Assembly: GCA_026874595.1 (NCBI GenBank)
Contig: CM049308.1
Coordinates: forward strand, 37,158,527-37,222,526
Source: Sipunculus nudus
Lineage: Eukaryota; Annelida; Sipuncula; Golfingiida; Sipunculidae
Length of the DNA: 64,000 nt
Direction: 5' to 3'
In this document: positions 24,401 through 39,400 of the stretch, in pieces
Layout: every line of letters begins with the position of its first letter
How positions within the stretch are numbered: position 1 is the first letter of the stretch
The notes under the pieces: generated by a model
Told to the model about the DNA's origin: nothing
Database searches by the model: none
Seen by the model: only the letters and a program-made list of their open reading frames with translations
Position numbers and translations under genes: made by a program

Positions 24401-27400
24401 TAACTCATTTATCATTGTCAGATGTTCTTTGAGGGCATCCCATGAATATTACTAAGACAGGTGACAACAATCCCTTTTTTTAGGGGGCCAAGGCTTTCTT
24501 AACTGTCTGCAGTGTGAGAGACATCTAATAAAATTTGATATTCCCACAAGAGCAGACGAAAGCTGTGACAGGGATAGGGGGAGCAGTCAAAGCATGGGTT
24601 GTTCAGGCTTGATCTGACAAAGCAGTGATTATTAACATGAAATCTATTACCAAGGAATGAGGCAAGCCTGAGAAATGAACAAGTCCTAATAGAATGTGAC
24701 ACAATGGGAAATGTACCAGTCCTGCAACTGACAATGGGTGCAGCCTGATCAATTTGTAACACAATGAAGCCTGTGGGTGAAAGCATTGTGCATCATTATG
24801 TTACATATGTTTTTAGCATCAGTCACAGAGGCAGGTCATGGGTCATGTGGAAAAAAATCAACTTACTTTTTATCACTCCTGTCAAAATATGTGATTAATG
24901 CAGAGTTCATGTTGTGTAATTAAGACAAGCTGAGCTGGAGCATGTCAATGAACAGGCCAGGCTCCAGATCAGGTTTCTCTGCTTTTATTGATGAAATTTG
25001 ACTCATTTTCAAGAACAATGCGGGATGCATTAATATTCAGCGATGACTTTCATTATTAGCACTTCCTTTTGAGGGAGAATATTCATTGAGGCCTTCATTG
25101 TATTGTTCTCGGTTTTTAATTTAAGCTGAGTCATGACAAAGTGTCACTTGAGTTGTTATTTAGAATTTAATCTCAGTTTAAAATTGATCCAGGCCACTCT
25201 GTAATGTATTTCTTCATTCCCATGTACCTGGTTTGGATTTTACAGTCAAGAAAATAAATAATAGCTTAAACATTTACTAATTTTAAAGCATATATTGAGA
25301 GGCTTTTATTTTGATTGTCATGTCTATGATGGAGGAACAATCAAATTGGACACGATAAAATTAATGCAAGTTCCCAAGAGTGTTCAAGTAATCATGGTAA
25401 TGTTTGACGTGTAAATATAGCATGCTGATTGTGATTTTTACCACTGTGATTTCTGCCGCTACTGGGTCAGAAAAAAAGCCGAATTTCTCAATGATATTCT
25501 GACAAACAGATATCGGTGTGGTTTGAATCATTCTGTACACACCACTGGTGACTATCATCATAATGTTTAGACAGAGTGGGCAATAAAGCAATTAACAGAG
25601 TGTGCTTTTGCTGTCAATGTGGCCACGCTGCTAAATCTTCATCGCTGATTTATGGGATACTTGCCAGCCCTGTGGTGTTACCTATGACCACTTGGGTTGT
25701 TTTATGCCCTCCAACACTAGGATCTGTATCTTGTTAAGAATAACCAAATAGAAGCACCATCTGTGATGGACATGAAAATGATGTTCTATCATGATGAAGC
25801 AAACAAAAGGATACAGAGGCTAATCAAATCCATCAGCAAATCCAGGGTATTTGAGTAGGGGCCTTGTGATTTTGTGTGGGTAGGAGAGACTCAGATTATC
25901 TCATGGTGTGGAAAATAAAAGAAAATGTTTAAATTGACATTTTGGGTGGATTTGCATTCTGCGCGGCTTTCTGAGGATGTTACTTTGTAGGTGTTTATAA
26001 CATTAGAAAATCAGCTTTCTGGAGACTTGATTATGTGTAAAAAGCAGATTATTCTAATTTTTGTGAGAAGACAACTATGGTATAATGAGAATTAACATAA
26101 ACACAAACAAAAACATAAAACAAACAAAATATAAAAGGCATATGTTTTCAAGGGTCAATTTATTTTCATCCCTCCCCCTCCTTGTGCCTGTTTGCAAACT
26201 AGAGGGAGTCCTGGGTGGGTGGGCTTCTACCAGAATCTTCCACTGAACTATATTGAAAGTGCACTTCAAAGAGACCTTTTATTTCCTGGGTATGTTAAAT
26301 ATACATGCACTATAATATTTTTTTCTTAATATATGTTCATATCTGCCAATATTTAATTCTGAAACAGTATTTTTACTCCTGTGCACAGGTGGAAACAAAC
26401 CTGCACTCGACATGACCAGTAATGCAAAACATAAACACAGCTGCACATAGCCCACACAGATGCACACAACCACACAGCTGCACACAACCCAGTGGCTGTA
26501 CCACATAACCTCACAAATCAAGATTTTCTAACTAGTGTTTCTTCTGTGTTCTCATAATTCTTCTCCTCCTGTGGGAGTTGAGCAAATATGTAAGTCCTCT
26601 GGTTTGGGGCAATCGTTTAGTTCTGATGTCAAATAGTCTTTCATGGTTGAATGTCTTGGTTGTACAATGCTACCGTCATAAGATTTCTTTGAAGATGACA
26701 TTTGTAGTAAGTGTTCTGTCTTTGAGTTGACCCTTTATTTGAGTCTTGTTGACTTGGTCCGGCATCATACACTCAATGGCCTTTGTGCTATCAGGCCCAA
26801 ACACAAATATTTAAATTATTAATTTTGCATGTAATACTCAAATATTGCAAAAAAAGTGGGTTGAATCTCTTTGGACAAACCAAGAGCTTATGAATGTCGA
26901 AAATCACAGAAATCTGTACGGTGGTATCAGAGGAGATACAGAAATTCACACAAATTGCATTTCCCTATTAATTTATAGATAGTGAATTTAATTCTCATAT
27001 ATAACACAGAATTTTCAGCTTTTGTCAGTATTCACATTACAATCCATACAAAATGTATTATTTGTATTAAGAGAGGCTTTCCTCTTATGATGTACATTTT
27101 CTGGTTGTGAGGGTTTCATCTTAAACATTTGTAAAAATGTGTTACACTTGAAAGACAAGACAAAACCAGACTTCATGCATAATGATACATTTATTGAATG
27201 TTAAAATAGCAGAAAGCTATATATTTCTTTATGATCAGCATCACAATCACCTTGTTACTGTGCTTGATGTTCACTCTCAGCAGCAGTTACTGATTTATGA
27301 GCACCAGCTTGAAAAGAAAAAAGAGGGTGCATCATTCCTACTGGAGCTGATAAAAAATACCAGGGAAATACAGGGATGACTTTTTCAGCAACACTTTTAC

Positions 27401-30400
27401 AAGAAACTGAGCAATTGTGCCTCTTCAGTAAAAAAATACTGCTGCTTTGAATTTCATTTAGCTTTACTTTTTCTTCTCTTGTGTTTTTTCTTCAATAAGT
27501 GTCTGTGTTTGCTTTCCTATGCAGTTGAGATTTGGCTTTTTTAAATACTGCTGTGTGATCATATGGTAATTCTAAAACAGCATTTCAACAACATATTTCT
27601 TAGTTGATCATTGTAGAGCATTCTCTTTGAAGGAATAATCCGTTTTGTGCTGAGAGAGCATCTTGGGATTGTGCGCTGCCTGTACATTGACGACGACAAA
27701 CTCATCAGCGGCGGTGACAGAAAGAAGATCGTCATCTGGGACTGGAAGGTAACGGCTGATGAATCTTTCAAGTCATTAGTCCCATGAGGCCCATGCCCTC
27801 AGGTGCAGCTGGCAGTGAAGCCAAAAAACTCTCCTGATTGGTCGAAAGCAATCATTTTTTCCCTTCAGCCCTTGGGACATTTACTGTAATGGCAGGAACA
27901 GGATTAATTTTACATTTTCTGCTCCTATGACATTTTCCATCAGTGGAGGAAGCACTAAAGGAGGAAAAAACTTCTGATTATTCCGAGAGCTGCGGTTTTT
28001 ACGTTACATGAGAATGAGGAGCATTATGCTCTCTGAAAGTTATTTTCCAGCTCTTTAGTTTTAAATTATTCAAGGATGTTGAGCAGTGTAGCATCATATA
28101 AAGCGCAGCATTTATATAAATCATCCGAGACAGTTACTCTAGTCAAAGGACACCCACCGCAGCTGATGTTTATATTCCCCTGTCAAACCTGTTGCCTAGT
28201 TTGTTTATTTTCTGATTTAAGTATATAGCAGAACATGATAAACACTTGGAAGAATTAAAAAAATATTTTAATTTTTGTTATTTAGTTTAAAGTATTGTTT
28301 CAGAATAAGACCAAAAAAAAAAGGTATGGTTCTCAGGCACTTTTTTTTAGAAATCAGTTCAGGCGGGCGATATTTTATTTTTGACCTTTTTTGTATGTTT
28401 CAATATAAATGTCATATGATCAGGGAAAAGCATGAAAATAACATAATTTTGCAGCCAAACAGGTAAAGGCACTACATAGCTAAGGAAATCTTATCAAAAT
28501 TGTATTATTTTATCTTCTTGAAAGATGAAAATCAAAATAAAAAGTTTTGATGCCGGGGGTTCAAATGGTGGTGCCTGAGAACCATACCTTTTATTTTTTT
28601 GGCCTTAGCGAGTTAAAACTGAATATTCGTACTTTTGACCGTTTTACCGCTCCTAAACTTAGAAAATTTCATGAAAAATAGAAATTTTCATGACAAATAC
28701 ACATGTACAGACTTTTTTTCGCAATGCCTGCAGATATTGGCCTGATTTTTGGTGTGTGGGCAGATAATGACCAGTTACAGATCGAGTTCGCGTTTCGTCC
28801 AGGTTGACCTACTTTTGACCGTTTTACGGCTCCTAATCTTAGAAAATTTCATGAAAAATAGAAATTTCATGACAAATACACATGTACAGACTTTTTTTCG
28901 CAATGCCTGCAGATACTGGCCTGATTTTTGGTGTGTGGGCAGATAATGCCCAGTTACAGATCGAGTTTGCATTTCGTCCCAGTTGACCTACTTTTGACCG
29001 TTTTACCGCTCCTAAACTTAGAAAATTTCATGAAAAATAGAAATTTTCATGACAAATACACATGTACAGACTTTTTTTCGCAATGCCTGCAGATACTGGC
29101 CTGATTTTTGGTGTTTGGGCAGATAATGACCAGTTACAGATCGAGTTTGAGTTTCGTCCCGGTTGACCTATTTTTGACCGTTTTACCGCTCCTAAACTTA
29201 GAAAAATTCATGAAAAATAGAAATTTTCATGACAAATACACATGTACAGCCGTTTTTAGCCCTCAGCTCATAGGCTGATGGGCTATTGTCGTCACCCAAG
29301 CTGTCCTTCTGTCCATCTGTCTGTCCGGTGTCTGTCTGTCCGTCCATTACGCGTCTGTTAACTTTTACCTTGTGAGCGGGATATCTCTAAAAGGATTCAC
29401 CGTTGGAATTTTATTTCATCAGTGAAGATGTATATCAATAAAATCTCGGTCAAGTTCGAAGATGGGTGACCTTGACCCATTTTTCTACATTTTTTAGAGC
29501 TGATTATAGAAAAACACTCAGAAGTTTATATCTCAGGAACCATTGTGTGGATTTTCACAAAACTTACTATGATCATTGGGACTGATGGTCTATATGTGCT
29601 GCACAATTTTGGTGGCATCACCTGCAATTTCTGATTTTTTAATGAAATTTTATCGGATTTTTTCAATTTCAGCCTTTTGTGCAGGATATCTCCAAAGGTA
29701 TTCAACACAGGAACTTCATTTCTTCAGTGCTTTTGCATTATATTTACAAAATCTTGGTCAAGTTCAAAGATGGGTGATCTTGACCTACTTTTCAAGGTCA
29801 CAGGGCTTAGTATAGAAAAAAAATTAGGAGCTTATTTCTCAAGAAGCATTTGGTGGATTGTTATGAAACATGGTATATACCTCTCCAATATAAATTTATA
29901 AATGATTATCAACTTTTGCTAATATTCTAGTTTCGCAATGCAATGCTTACAGATACTGGCCTAATGTTTGGTCTGTGGGCGCATAATGACCACTTACAGA
30001 TCGAGTTCGCGTTTCGTCCTAGTTAACCTATTTTTCACCATATGACAGATCCTGAACATAGAAAATTTCATGAAAGACAGAAATTTTCATGAAAAATGCA
30101 TGTATATGGACTTTTTTTCACAATGCCTGCAGATACTGGCCTGATTTTTGGTGTGTTGCTTGATAATGACCCTTTACAGATCGAGTTTGCATTTTGCCCT
30201 TGTTGACCTACTTTTGACCATACAACACTTCCTGAACTTAAAAAATTTTACAAAATTTAACAAATGTTTCTAATTTGCCCCAGGCGGGGGCATTCCTGTC
30301 GTTCCGACACATCTAGTTATAAATAATTTTCTGAAAGATTCATATTATACAGTAATTTTTTAGAAAGTGGCATATGGATGTGACAGTCTGATATGGCAAT

Positions 30401-33400
30401 CAGGATATTAGGTACCACAATTTTTTTCACTCTTTCTAATGATCTAATAGATCAGATGATCACTTCATTTTTAGCAAACATGTGAGTTTATATGCAATGG
30501 TGTGGTGTCGTCTGTTGTCCTTTGTCCATATGTTGATCAATTTCTAAAAAATGGTAGAATTAGTTAACATCACCAATTTTATGAAAATAAAATCAGTCAT
30601 CTAAAAAAATCTATCTGATTTTGCAAATTTTTTGCTAGCTACATTTACTTAGATTTTATAGAAAAAAAAAATCTTAAAAATCTTAAAAAAATGTTTTTCT
30701 CTGAAACTGTTCAGCCAAATTGTCTAAAATTTCACAGAAATGAATCCCAATAAAAAAATCTCTTTCAAGTTTCTTTGAATGGTTCCTGGTCAGTGATTTC
30801 TGGCCACATAACGAGAAGCTGAACTTAGTCATCTGACCAAAAAACATACTAAAATTACATTCTCAGAGCCGGATGGAGCTATCATCACCAAATTTTACGC
30901 AAATGTTGGTCATATGAGTCATATTTGAAACTGATGTATTAGTGGAGCCACCTGCATCAACCTTTTTTGTACAGGAGTCATTGGTCATTAGTACATTTAC
31001 TCATAATTTCTCAGGAATAGCTGGAGTTTGCATCCTAAAATTTTACACCAAAATCAGTCACATATCAAATGTTGTGGGATTGAGCTTTTTGTGGCATCAA
31101 CTGCATCAAAATACATTTTACAGGGAAAAAGCTTGAAAACCTTTGAAAATCTTCTCCTCCAAAACCATTCAGCCAAATTGTTTAATATTTCAGGGAAATG
31201 ATCCAGGGGATGAGCTCTCTCAAGTTTATTTGAATGGTTCCAGTTTGGTGAATTTTGCCTGAGTTACAGGAATTTTAACCTTGTCATTTGGCAAAGTAAA
31301 CATACTAACATAACAGTCTCAGAAACAAAAGAAGCAAACATCACAAAGTTTTGTGCAAATGTTGGTCACATGACTCATATTTGTAATTGAGGTTTTTGTG
31401 GCACCACCTGCATTGACCTGATTTTAAGGGGGGAACCTCTCAATTTTAGCCTCTTTCAGTTTAAATATGTTTTATGATGAAACTGTCAAGCTGAATGGTT
31501 TGATTTTTCACAAGAACTATCTAAGGGTAGAGTTCTCTCAATTTTATAAGAAAATATGTGGTTCATTGATATTTGGTAGAGTCATAGAAAGCTGAAGTTG
31601 GTCTTGTGGCCATCAGAAAGCCTATTTCAAACTGAAGGCTGCAATATTCTTCTTCTGCAAACCTGTTGTTTCAACTTCTGTAACATTTCACAAAAATGAT
31701 GCTTAGGTGGCCTTTGTTCAAGTTTACTTAAATGATTTTTGGCAGAATTATTGGACCTTTAACAATGAAAGGACTTAGAGATAGTTTAGTGAACAAAGCT
31801 AGAAGATTTATTTTATTAACAAGCTCTTTGGTTTATAAGCAGAGCTGCACAGGCAGCATAAATAATTGGAGTCCATATCTAGCTTATGTGTAGGATAAAT
31901 CAATGACTGAGATATATCTGTAAAAACAGTGTAGCCAAAATCTTTCAGGATGTACAAACAGATTTGGCAACATGCCAAAAATTTGTCTGTATCTGTAAAT
32001 AGCATGGCAGACTGTCGACTTTCATATTTGGCAACAGGCCAAGTTTGAGTCTTGATCTATTTACAGCTTTGGAAGACTGCCAACTGTATCAGATCAACAG
32101 GCCAAGCGTTGGCTCAGTGCAGCCAGGTACAGGTCAATAGTTCACTCAGTGCAGTAGCTGCACTTGGCATTAAGCTTCGCTTGACTTAGGGCAAGTGCCT
32201 GCCTCAGCTGAGCTTGGTCAGCCAAGTGCACCTGACTCAAGAGAAGTTTCATGTCTGAAATCATGGCCTGTCCATGCATCTTTGATGGCTTTCTTGTACA
32301 CGTGACTGATGTCGCCACCCATCATGATATTTGCAGAGTGTATGTACTTGCTTATTTCTCAGGAGGATTTGATATATCAGCCAGAAATTGGGCATATATT
32401 TACATTTCAGATAGCTTTCTTGTATAAATGACTGGTGGAGCCGCCTACAATAATTTTTCATGAGTGATTTGCCATATTAGCTTGAATTAATGTATGTCCA
32501 TACATCTTGGATAGTTTTGTTGTATACAGGACTTGGGATGCCATGTATACAATTCTAAAATTATACCTGATGTATATCCCATTGCACACATTTACATTAG
32601 GCCTGTTGGCCTTGTTTAGAGCATTTTACATGAAATAATAACATGTCAACGGAGGGTGTTTTGCATGTGATTAAGTACCATGATTGCCATAAGCTGGGCT
32701 GATATGTGTTGTAAAATGAAGAGTGATTTGTCATAGTTTTATATAATTCTGGTTCTTAAATAATGTGTAAGGTAGGTGTGTAAGTTTTTGTTTAAAATTA
32801 GGCCCATTACTCTTCTACCCTACATTACCATTTACTCACTCATAATGTAACTAATAAAAGTTTTAATAGCCAAGAAAAATCAGATAGACACAGGCTGATA
32901 AAACAGACTTTAATAGCTGTTGTAATAGTTACAACAGCAGCAAAATTACATGGCCCACACCTACACAGAATACATATGAATCATTTACAATAGTCCATTA
33001 AACCATTTTATAATGGAAATGTATTTCACATAATCTCTTGAAGTGGGGATTTCCCATATCCAATTTACTGTTGATCACTTCCATTCCAGTTAAACAGTTT
33101 CAAAATCCCAAATAGATAATATATTGACATTACTTTTACTTTCTACATATAATTACAATTTATTACAAGTGACCTCCATTCAATAGGATGTTGTCATAAA
33201 GGCCAGGGAGTTCTTATTCATATATATATTTTTTAATTGTGGAATTATCTTTATGTATTGTCTGATAGGAGCCATCTCGTGCCAGTAGTCTTCAGGTAAT
33301 TTTCACATGTGTAGTTGTCCTTTAGCCAATGGTTGTCATGGAAACCAAAGGGAAGTATTTTAAGGTCACCAGCAGCAGAGAGCAGCATTTTTGAGCTCAG

Positions 33401-36400
33401 CTGACTTTCAGTCATGCTGAGCTATAGCGATCACTCTTTGTCCGTCGTCGTCTGTCTGTCCGTCTGTCTGTCCGTTAACCAGGCACAAATCGTAACCGCT
33501 GGACCTAGAATCTTGTAACTTGACATTCTGAGAGGTCCATGAAAAATCTCCTTGAAAACCAGAAATAAGGTCTCTGTTACCCATATCCTTCGAGCTATGG
33601 GGCCCCAAAGTATCCCCCAGAATAGTAAAAAATTTCATACAAAAACTTCAGTATCTCATTAACTACATCACTGATGGTCATGATTTTGGGCATACATATT
33701 GATCATGAGATGTTCCATCAGTTCCTGCAGACTGGTGGCGCCACCTGTATTTTTCGATTTTTTACGATTTTTTTTCTCTATTTTTGAGACCTTTAAAAAT
33801 GTTGACACCTGTTAACAGGGCACAAATCGTAAAGACTGGACCTAGAATCTTCATTCTTGACAATCTGAGAGGTCCATGAAAAGTCTCCATGGAAACCAGA
33901 AATAAGGTCTCTGTTACCCATATCCTTCAAGCTATGGGGCCCCAAAGTACCCCCCAGAATAGTAAAAAATTTCATAAAAAAACTTCAATATCTAATTAAC
34001 TACATCACTGATGGTCATGATTTTTGGCATACATATTGATCATTAGATGTTTCATCAGTTTCTGCAGACTGGTGGAGCCTCCTGTATATTTCAAATTTTT
34101 ACAATTTTTTTTCTCTATTTTTGAGACATTTAAGGATGTAGTTATCTGTCAACAGGGTTCAAATTGTAATGACTGGACCTAGAATCTTCATTCTTGACAC
34201 ACAGGGAGACCCATGAAAAGTCTCCATGGAAACCCGAAATTAGGTCTCTGTTACCCATATCCTTTGAGCTATGGCACTCCAAAGTACAGCTCAGAATAAT
34301 GGAAAATTGATACAAAAGCTGAAGTATCTTAACAACTAATGCAGAGATCACCATAATTGTTTGCATGGATATTGATCATGGAGTGTTTCATCAGTTTCTG
34401 CAGCCTGGTGGCACCACATGTATTTGTTCGGGCTTTTTTTCGAATTATTTTCTCTATTTTTGAGATCTTAAAGATATGAACATCTGTTAACAGGGCACAA
34501 ATTATAACAACTGGACCTAGAATCTTCATTCTTTACACACAGGGAGACTCGTGAAAAATCTCCATGGAAACCCGAAATTAGGTCTCTGTTACCCACATCC
34601 TTTGAGCTATGGCACTCCAAAGTACAGCTCAGAATAATGGAAAATTTGATACAAAAGCTGAAGTATCTGAACAACTAATGCAGAGATCAGCATAATTGTT
34701 TGCATGGATATTGATCATGGAGTGTTTCATCAGTTTCTGCAGCCTGGTGGCACCACATGTATTTGTTTTGGGCTTTTTTTTCAATTTTTTTCTCTATTTT
34801 TGAGACCTTTAAAGATATGAACATCTGTTAACAGGGCACAAATCATAACAACTGGAACTAGAATCTTCATTCTTTACACACAGGGAGACCCATGAAAAAT
34901 CTCAATGGAAACCTGAAATTAGGTCTCTGTTACCCATATCCATTAAGCTGTATGGCTCCAAAATACCCCCTAGAATAATGAAAAATTTGATACAAAAACT
35001 CCAGTATCTCAATAACTACAACACTGATGCTCATGATTTTTGGCATACATATTGATCATGACGTGTTCCATCAGTTTCAGCAGACTGGGTGTGCCACCTC
35101 TATTTTTTCAAATTTTTACAAATTTTTTTCTCAATTTTTTAGACCTTTAAAGATGGAGTTATCTGTCAACAGGGTACAAATTGTAACAACTGGACTTAGA
35201 ATCTTCATTCTTGTCATGCAAGGAGGCCCATGAAAAGTGTCTGTGGAAACCTGAAATTAGGTCTCTGTTACCCATGTCCTCCAAGCTATATGACTCCAAA
35301 GTATCCCTCAGAATAATGAAAAATTTGATACAAAAGCTGAAGTATCTGAACAAATAATCCAGAGACCACCATGCTTCTTTGCATGGATATTGACCATTAA
35401 GTGTTTTTATTAGTTTCTGTAGACTGGTGGAGCCACCTGTATTTTTTTTAAAGTTTACGCATTTTTTCTCTATTTTTTAGATATATTAATACAGACACAA
35501 TCTCAGCCTGTTGGTTAATCTGTTTGATGCTTCAGTTGAATGGGTATATACTACCATTCAGATGATAAAATTTCCTTTTGCAAATCTCTTCCCAATCAGC
35601 TGAGCTTCATGACCCATGGGTCACTTGTTTATTATTTGTTATTCTGATATTCTGTAGGTTAATGATGTGATGACAATGTACTTAGGGCTGTGTGTTGGTC
35701 AACTTGTTCAGGTACATCATATAATTATGCTGTTTTAAACCAGTATATGATATATGATTGAAAATATGATCCAAGTTTACCCCTACAACAGTGAAAGCTT
35801 TGTTCAGTATAAGTTGTATTTGTTATCCTAGATATAATAGAAAAAAAAGAGAAGAAAATTTCATCAAAGCAATAGCTTCATATCAAATGCTATTTGCAAA
35901 CTGTCCCAGCTATGTCTTACTTAGTGACTCTCACATGATGAACTGGTGTACCAGGTAACTGAGTCTAATTTTACTGTGTTCTATTGACTTTTTTATGTGA
36001 TAGCATTGAACAGCTTGATGAACCACACACTATCAGCCTCCAATATGAGTACAGATGCTGTATTATTGATAGGCATTATTATACAGGATAGAAAACATGT
36101 CACAACTTTATGGACAAAGGTATTGATTCATTAAACTTCTCCATAGGAATGGAAGGCTTTCAGGGGTTGAATTTTTTCTGCAAGGCTTTCAATAGGAGGA
36201 AATTTTGAACTAGTCCAGGATGCCTAGGCCAAAATTGTAGAGAGTCCAATCTGAGTGACCAAGGAAGGATGATTTGTGTAAAATTCTGTATGGGTATGTA
36301 ATTTTGAAAATGTATTGTTTTTAATATTATTGTATCATTATATAATCAGAAAATGTGGCATAACAGGATTATTTGTTATCAGTGCAGTGCACCTGACAGG

Positions 36401-39400
36401 TTTTGTTTAGGAAGCCATCAATGGTCAGTGACTGCTGCAAGGCAGACTTTGATCCTTTCAGTCCTACAGCCTTGTGCATTCCATTAGATGCTTGGACTCC
36501 AGAAATGAGCATCTGAAAGATCATTTTGGCATCACAAATATTTACTCCCATGTTCCTGAGAGCTCTGTTCTGTATCAATTTTTTTTTGGGGGGGGGGGGG
36601 GGGTGTCTAGCTTTTTATAACCCCTTGAGTGCAAAACTTTTGATGCAAATTTTTTCTTCCTCTTTTCCATATGTTTGCTAGATCTGGAATACAGCTGATT
36701 TTCAAAATACTTACATTTGGTTGGAGTAGTAGTCATTTAGGTGACAGATATATGCATTTATTTTTTACTTTTCCTGATTTCTATGGTTGTCATGTAGCTA
36801 TTTATTTCCTATAATCACTCATTGACAGGTGACAGGGGAGATTTTGGTGATCACTCAGTTAACTTCTGTTATTGATATATATTGTTCCAGCCCTAATAAA
36901 TGTGAGGGATACACAATTTGTACCGTGACAAGATGTTCCGTGACAAACAATGTTTTCTGCTCCTTGGCTGGTGAATCAGGGCTCTCTGAATCACAGCTAC
37001 TGCCATGCTATGTGATGTATGCACATCTTGTCAGAGTGTAAGTCCTGCAGCATTAAATCTGTCTCATATAACCATTAAACAGTACTGTCAGGTATTACCT
37101 CTAGTAACCTAGCTTGGTTCTTTTTCCATTCCTGATTTGAAGTCAGCTGAGTCATCTGTTTGGTTAACAACTCAGGTTTTTTACTGCAGTTGCTAAAAAT
37201 ATGTGACTTTTATTTTCAGACTCTACCGTGCATGTCAGAATCCCTAATACCATAAACCTTTTGGCTAAACATTTTATGGCTCAGGTTTCAGTGTATAATT
37301 CTGCTTGCGTGTTTGACCAAAAGGAAAATTAAAACTAGTGTAGGCATTGATAGATCTGCCATGGAGGTTATGTTTTTACCTATGTCTGCTATTTATTGGT
37401 TTGAATGTCCATAATGAAGATTACCCAAAACCTGCTGAAGACCCAATTGGTGACCCCATTTAATTTTGGTGCAGATATAGCCATGTAAACATGAATCACA
37501 GGACTTTTTTAAAATAAACTGATGAGGCCTGGGAGTCATGACACCAGTCATTATTGAACAGCTGTTCCAAGGGGTTGGATCAAGATATAGGCCATGTGAT
37601 AGTATTTCAAATAACAACATTCATAAATCATGTTTTACTTGTACCATGATTAGATATATTCACTGAGTCTGATGGTGATGAATTCCTCATCTCTTTTCCC
37701 CCAGCACCAGTTTTAGTGAGAAAAGTGATCATTAGTGTCAACTATTCCATTGGTGGTATCTGAGACTTGTCCCCAAGGGGGCACTTTATGTTTCATTGGT
37801 AATATGGTGCAAGTTTTTCTGTATTTGTTCATGCAGGAATATTCATCTCCTCTGAGGCCAACTTTTAGTTATAATAATTATTAGGGCCCCCCTTGACAAG
37901 CGGTGCCCTATAGTGATCACCGCATCAGTCCGTCCTTCCGTCCATCCGTCCTTCCGTCAGTAACACTTTTCTTTCGCACGCGAAAACTCAACAACAACAT
38001 ACTGTAGCTTTCCCAAATTCACAGAGATGATTGGTACCTATGAGGGCTTCAGACCTATCGAATTACAGACTTGTATGAATTCAAATATGGCCGCCACAGC
38101 CCAATCCCTGATTTTCTTTCACATGCGATAACTCAACAACAACATACTGCAGCTTTCCCAAATTCACTGGGATGATTGGTACCTATGAGGGCTCTAGACC
38201 TATTGAATTACAGACTTGTCGGAATTTAAATATGGCTGCCACAGCCCAATCACTGATTTTCTTTTGCACATGATAACTCAACAACAACCTCCTTCAGCTT
38301 TCCCAAATTCACAGGGATGATTGGTACCTATGAGAGCTCCAGACCTATTGAATTACAGACCTGTCGGAATTCAAATATGGCCACCACAGCCCAATCGCTG
38401 ATTTTTTTTCCACGCGATAACTCAACAACGACATACTTCAGCTTTCCCAAATTCACAGGGATGATTAGTACCTATGTTGTCTTCAGACCTATCTAATTAC
38501 AGACTTATTATTCAAATATGGCCGCCACAGCCCTAATGCTGATTTTTTTCAAGCGTGATAATTCAACAACAACCTTCTGCAGCTTTCCCAAATTCACAGG
38601 GATGATTGGTACCAGTGACAGCTCCAGACCTATTGAATAACAGACCTGTCTGAATTCCAATATGGCCTCCACAGCCCGATTGCTGATTTTCTTTCGTGCA
38701 TGATAACTCAACAACAACCTACTGCAGCTTTCCTGAATTCACAGGTATGATTGGTACCTATGAGGGCTCCAAACCTATTGAATTACAGACCTGTCAGAAT
38801 TCCAATATGGCCGCCACAGCCCAATTGCTGATTTTCTTTCATGTGTGAGAACTCAACAACAACCTCCTGCAGCTTTCCCAAATTCACAGGGATGATTGGT
38901 ACCTGTAAGGACGCCAGACCTTTTGAATTACAGACCTGTTGGAATTTCAATATGGCTGCCACTGTCCAATTGCTGATTATCTTTCATGCATGATAACTAA
39001 ACAACAACATACATCAGCTTTTCCAAATTTACAGGGATCATTGGTCCTTATGAGGGTTCAAGACCTATTAAATTACAGACTTGCTCAAAATCAAATATGG
39101 CTAACAGACTACGTTTGGTGATTTTCTATTGCACACATTATTTCAGACATATCTTCTTTAATCCAGTATGATTTTTTCCCTCATGCATATTGATAAAAAC
39201 CTGTTTCTGTTTGTGATATTTTTCAAATTTAACTTAATTTTTCACCCATATGTAAACTAGTCCAGCACTAGCAGAAACACAGGGCCCTCTGAGGACCATT
39301 GTCGACCACATCTAGTATAGACTGGTACTTGGCCCTAATATTGATCCTTTTGTTTTGACCGTTTACAACAGCTCAATACATGGTGGTTGTAGGTCCACAG

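Noticed and set aside
27601-27620. Exon 10 acceptor at TTGTAG (27611-27615) or at the GAG just after it
   Set aside because: Both give the wrong phase after exon 9. The GAAG at 27629-27632 restores the frame and a continuous WD40 blade.
33408-35353. Recurring minus-strand open frames of 60-76 codons, one per family A unit, with a shared DMGNRDLISGF-like peptide
   Set aside because: They recur because the DNA unit recurs. The unit is about 338 bp, not a multiple of 3, starts vary, and there are indels between units. I see no sign that codons are being conserved.
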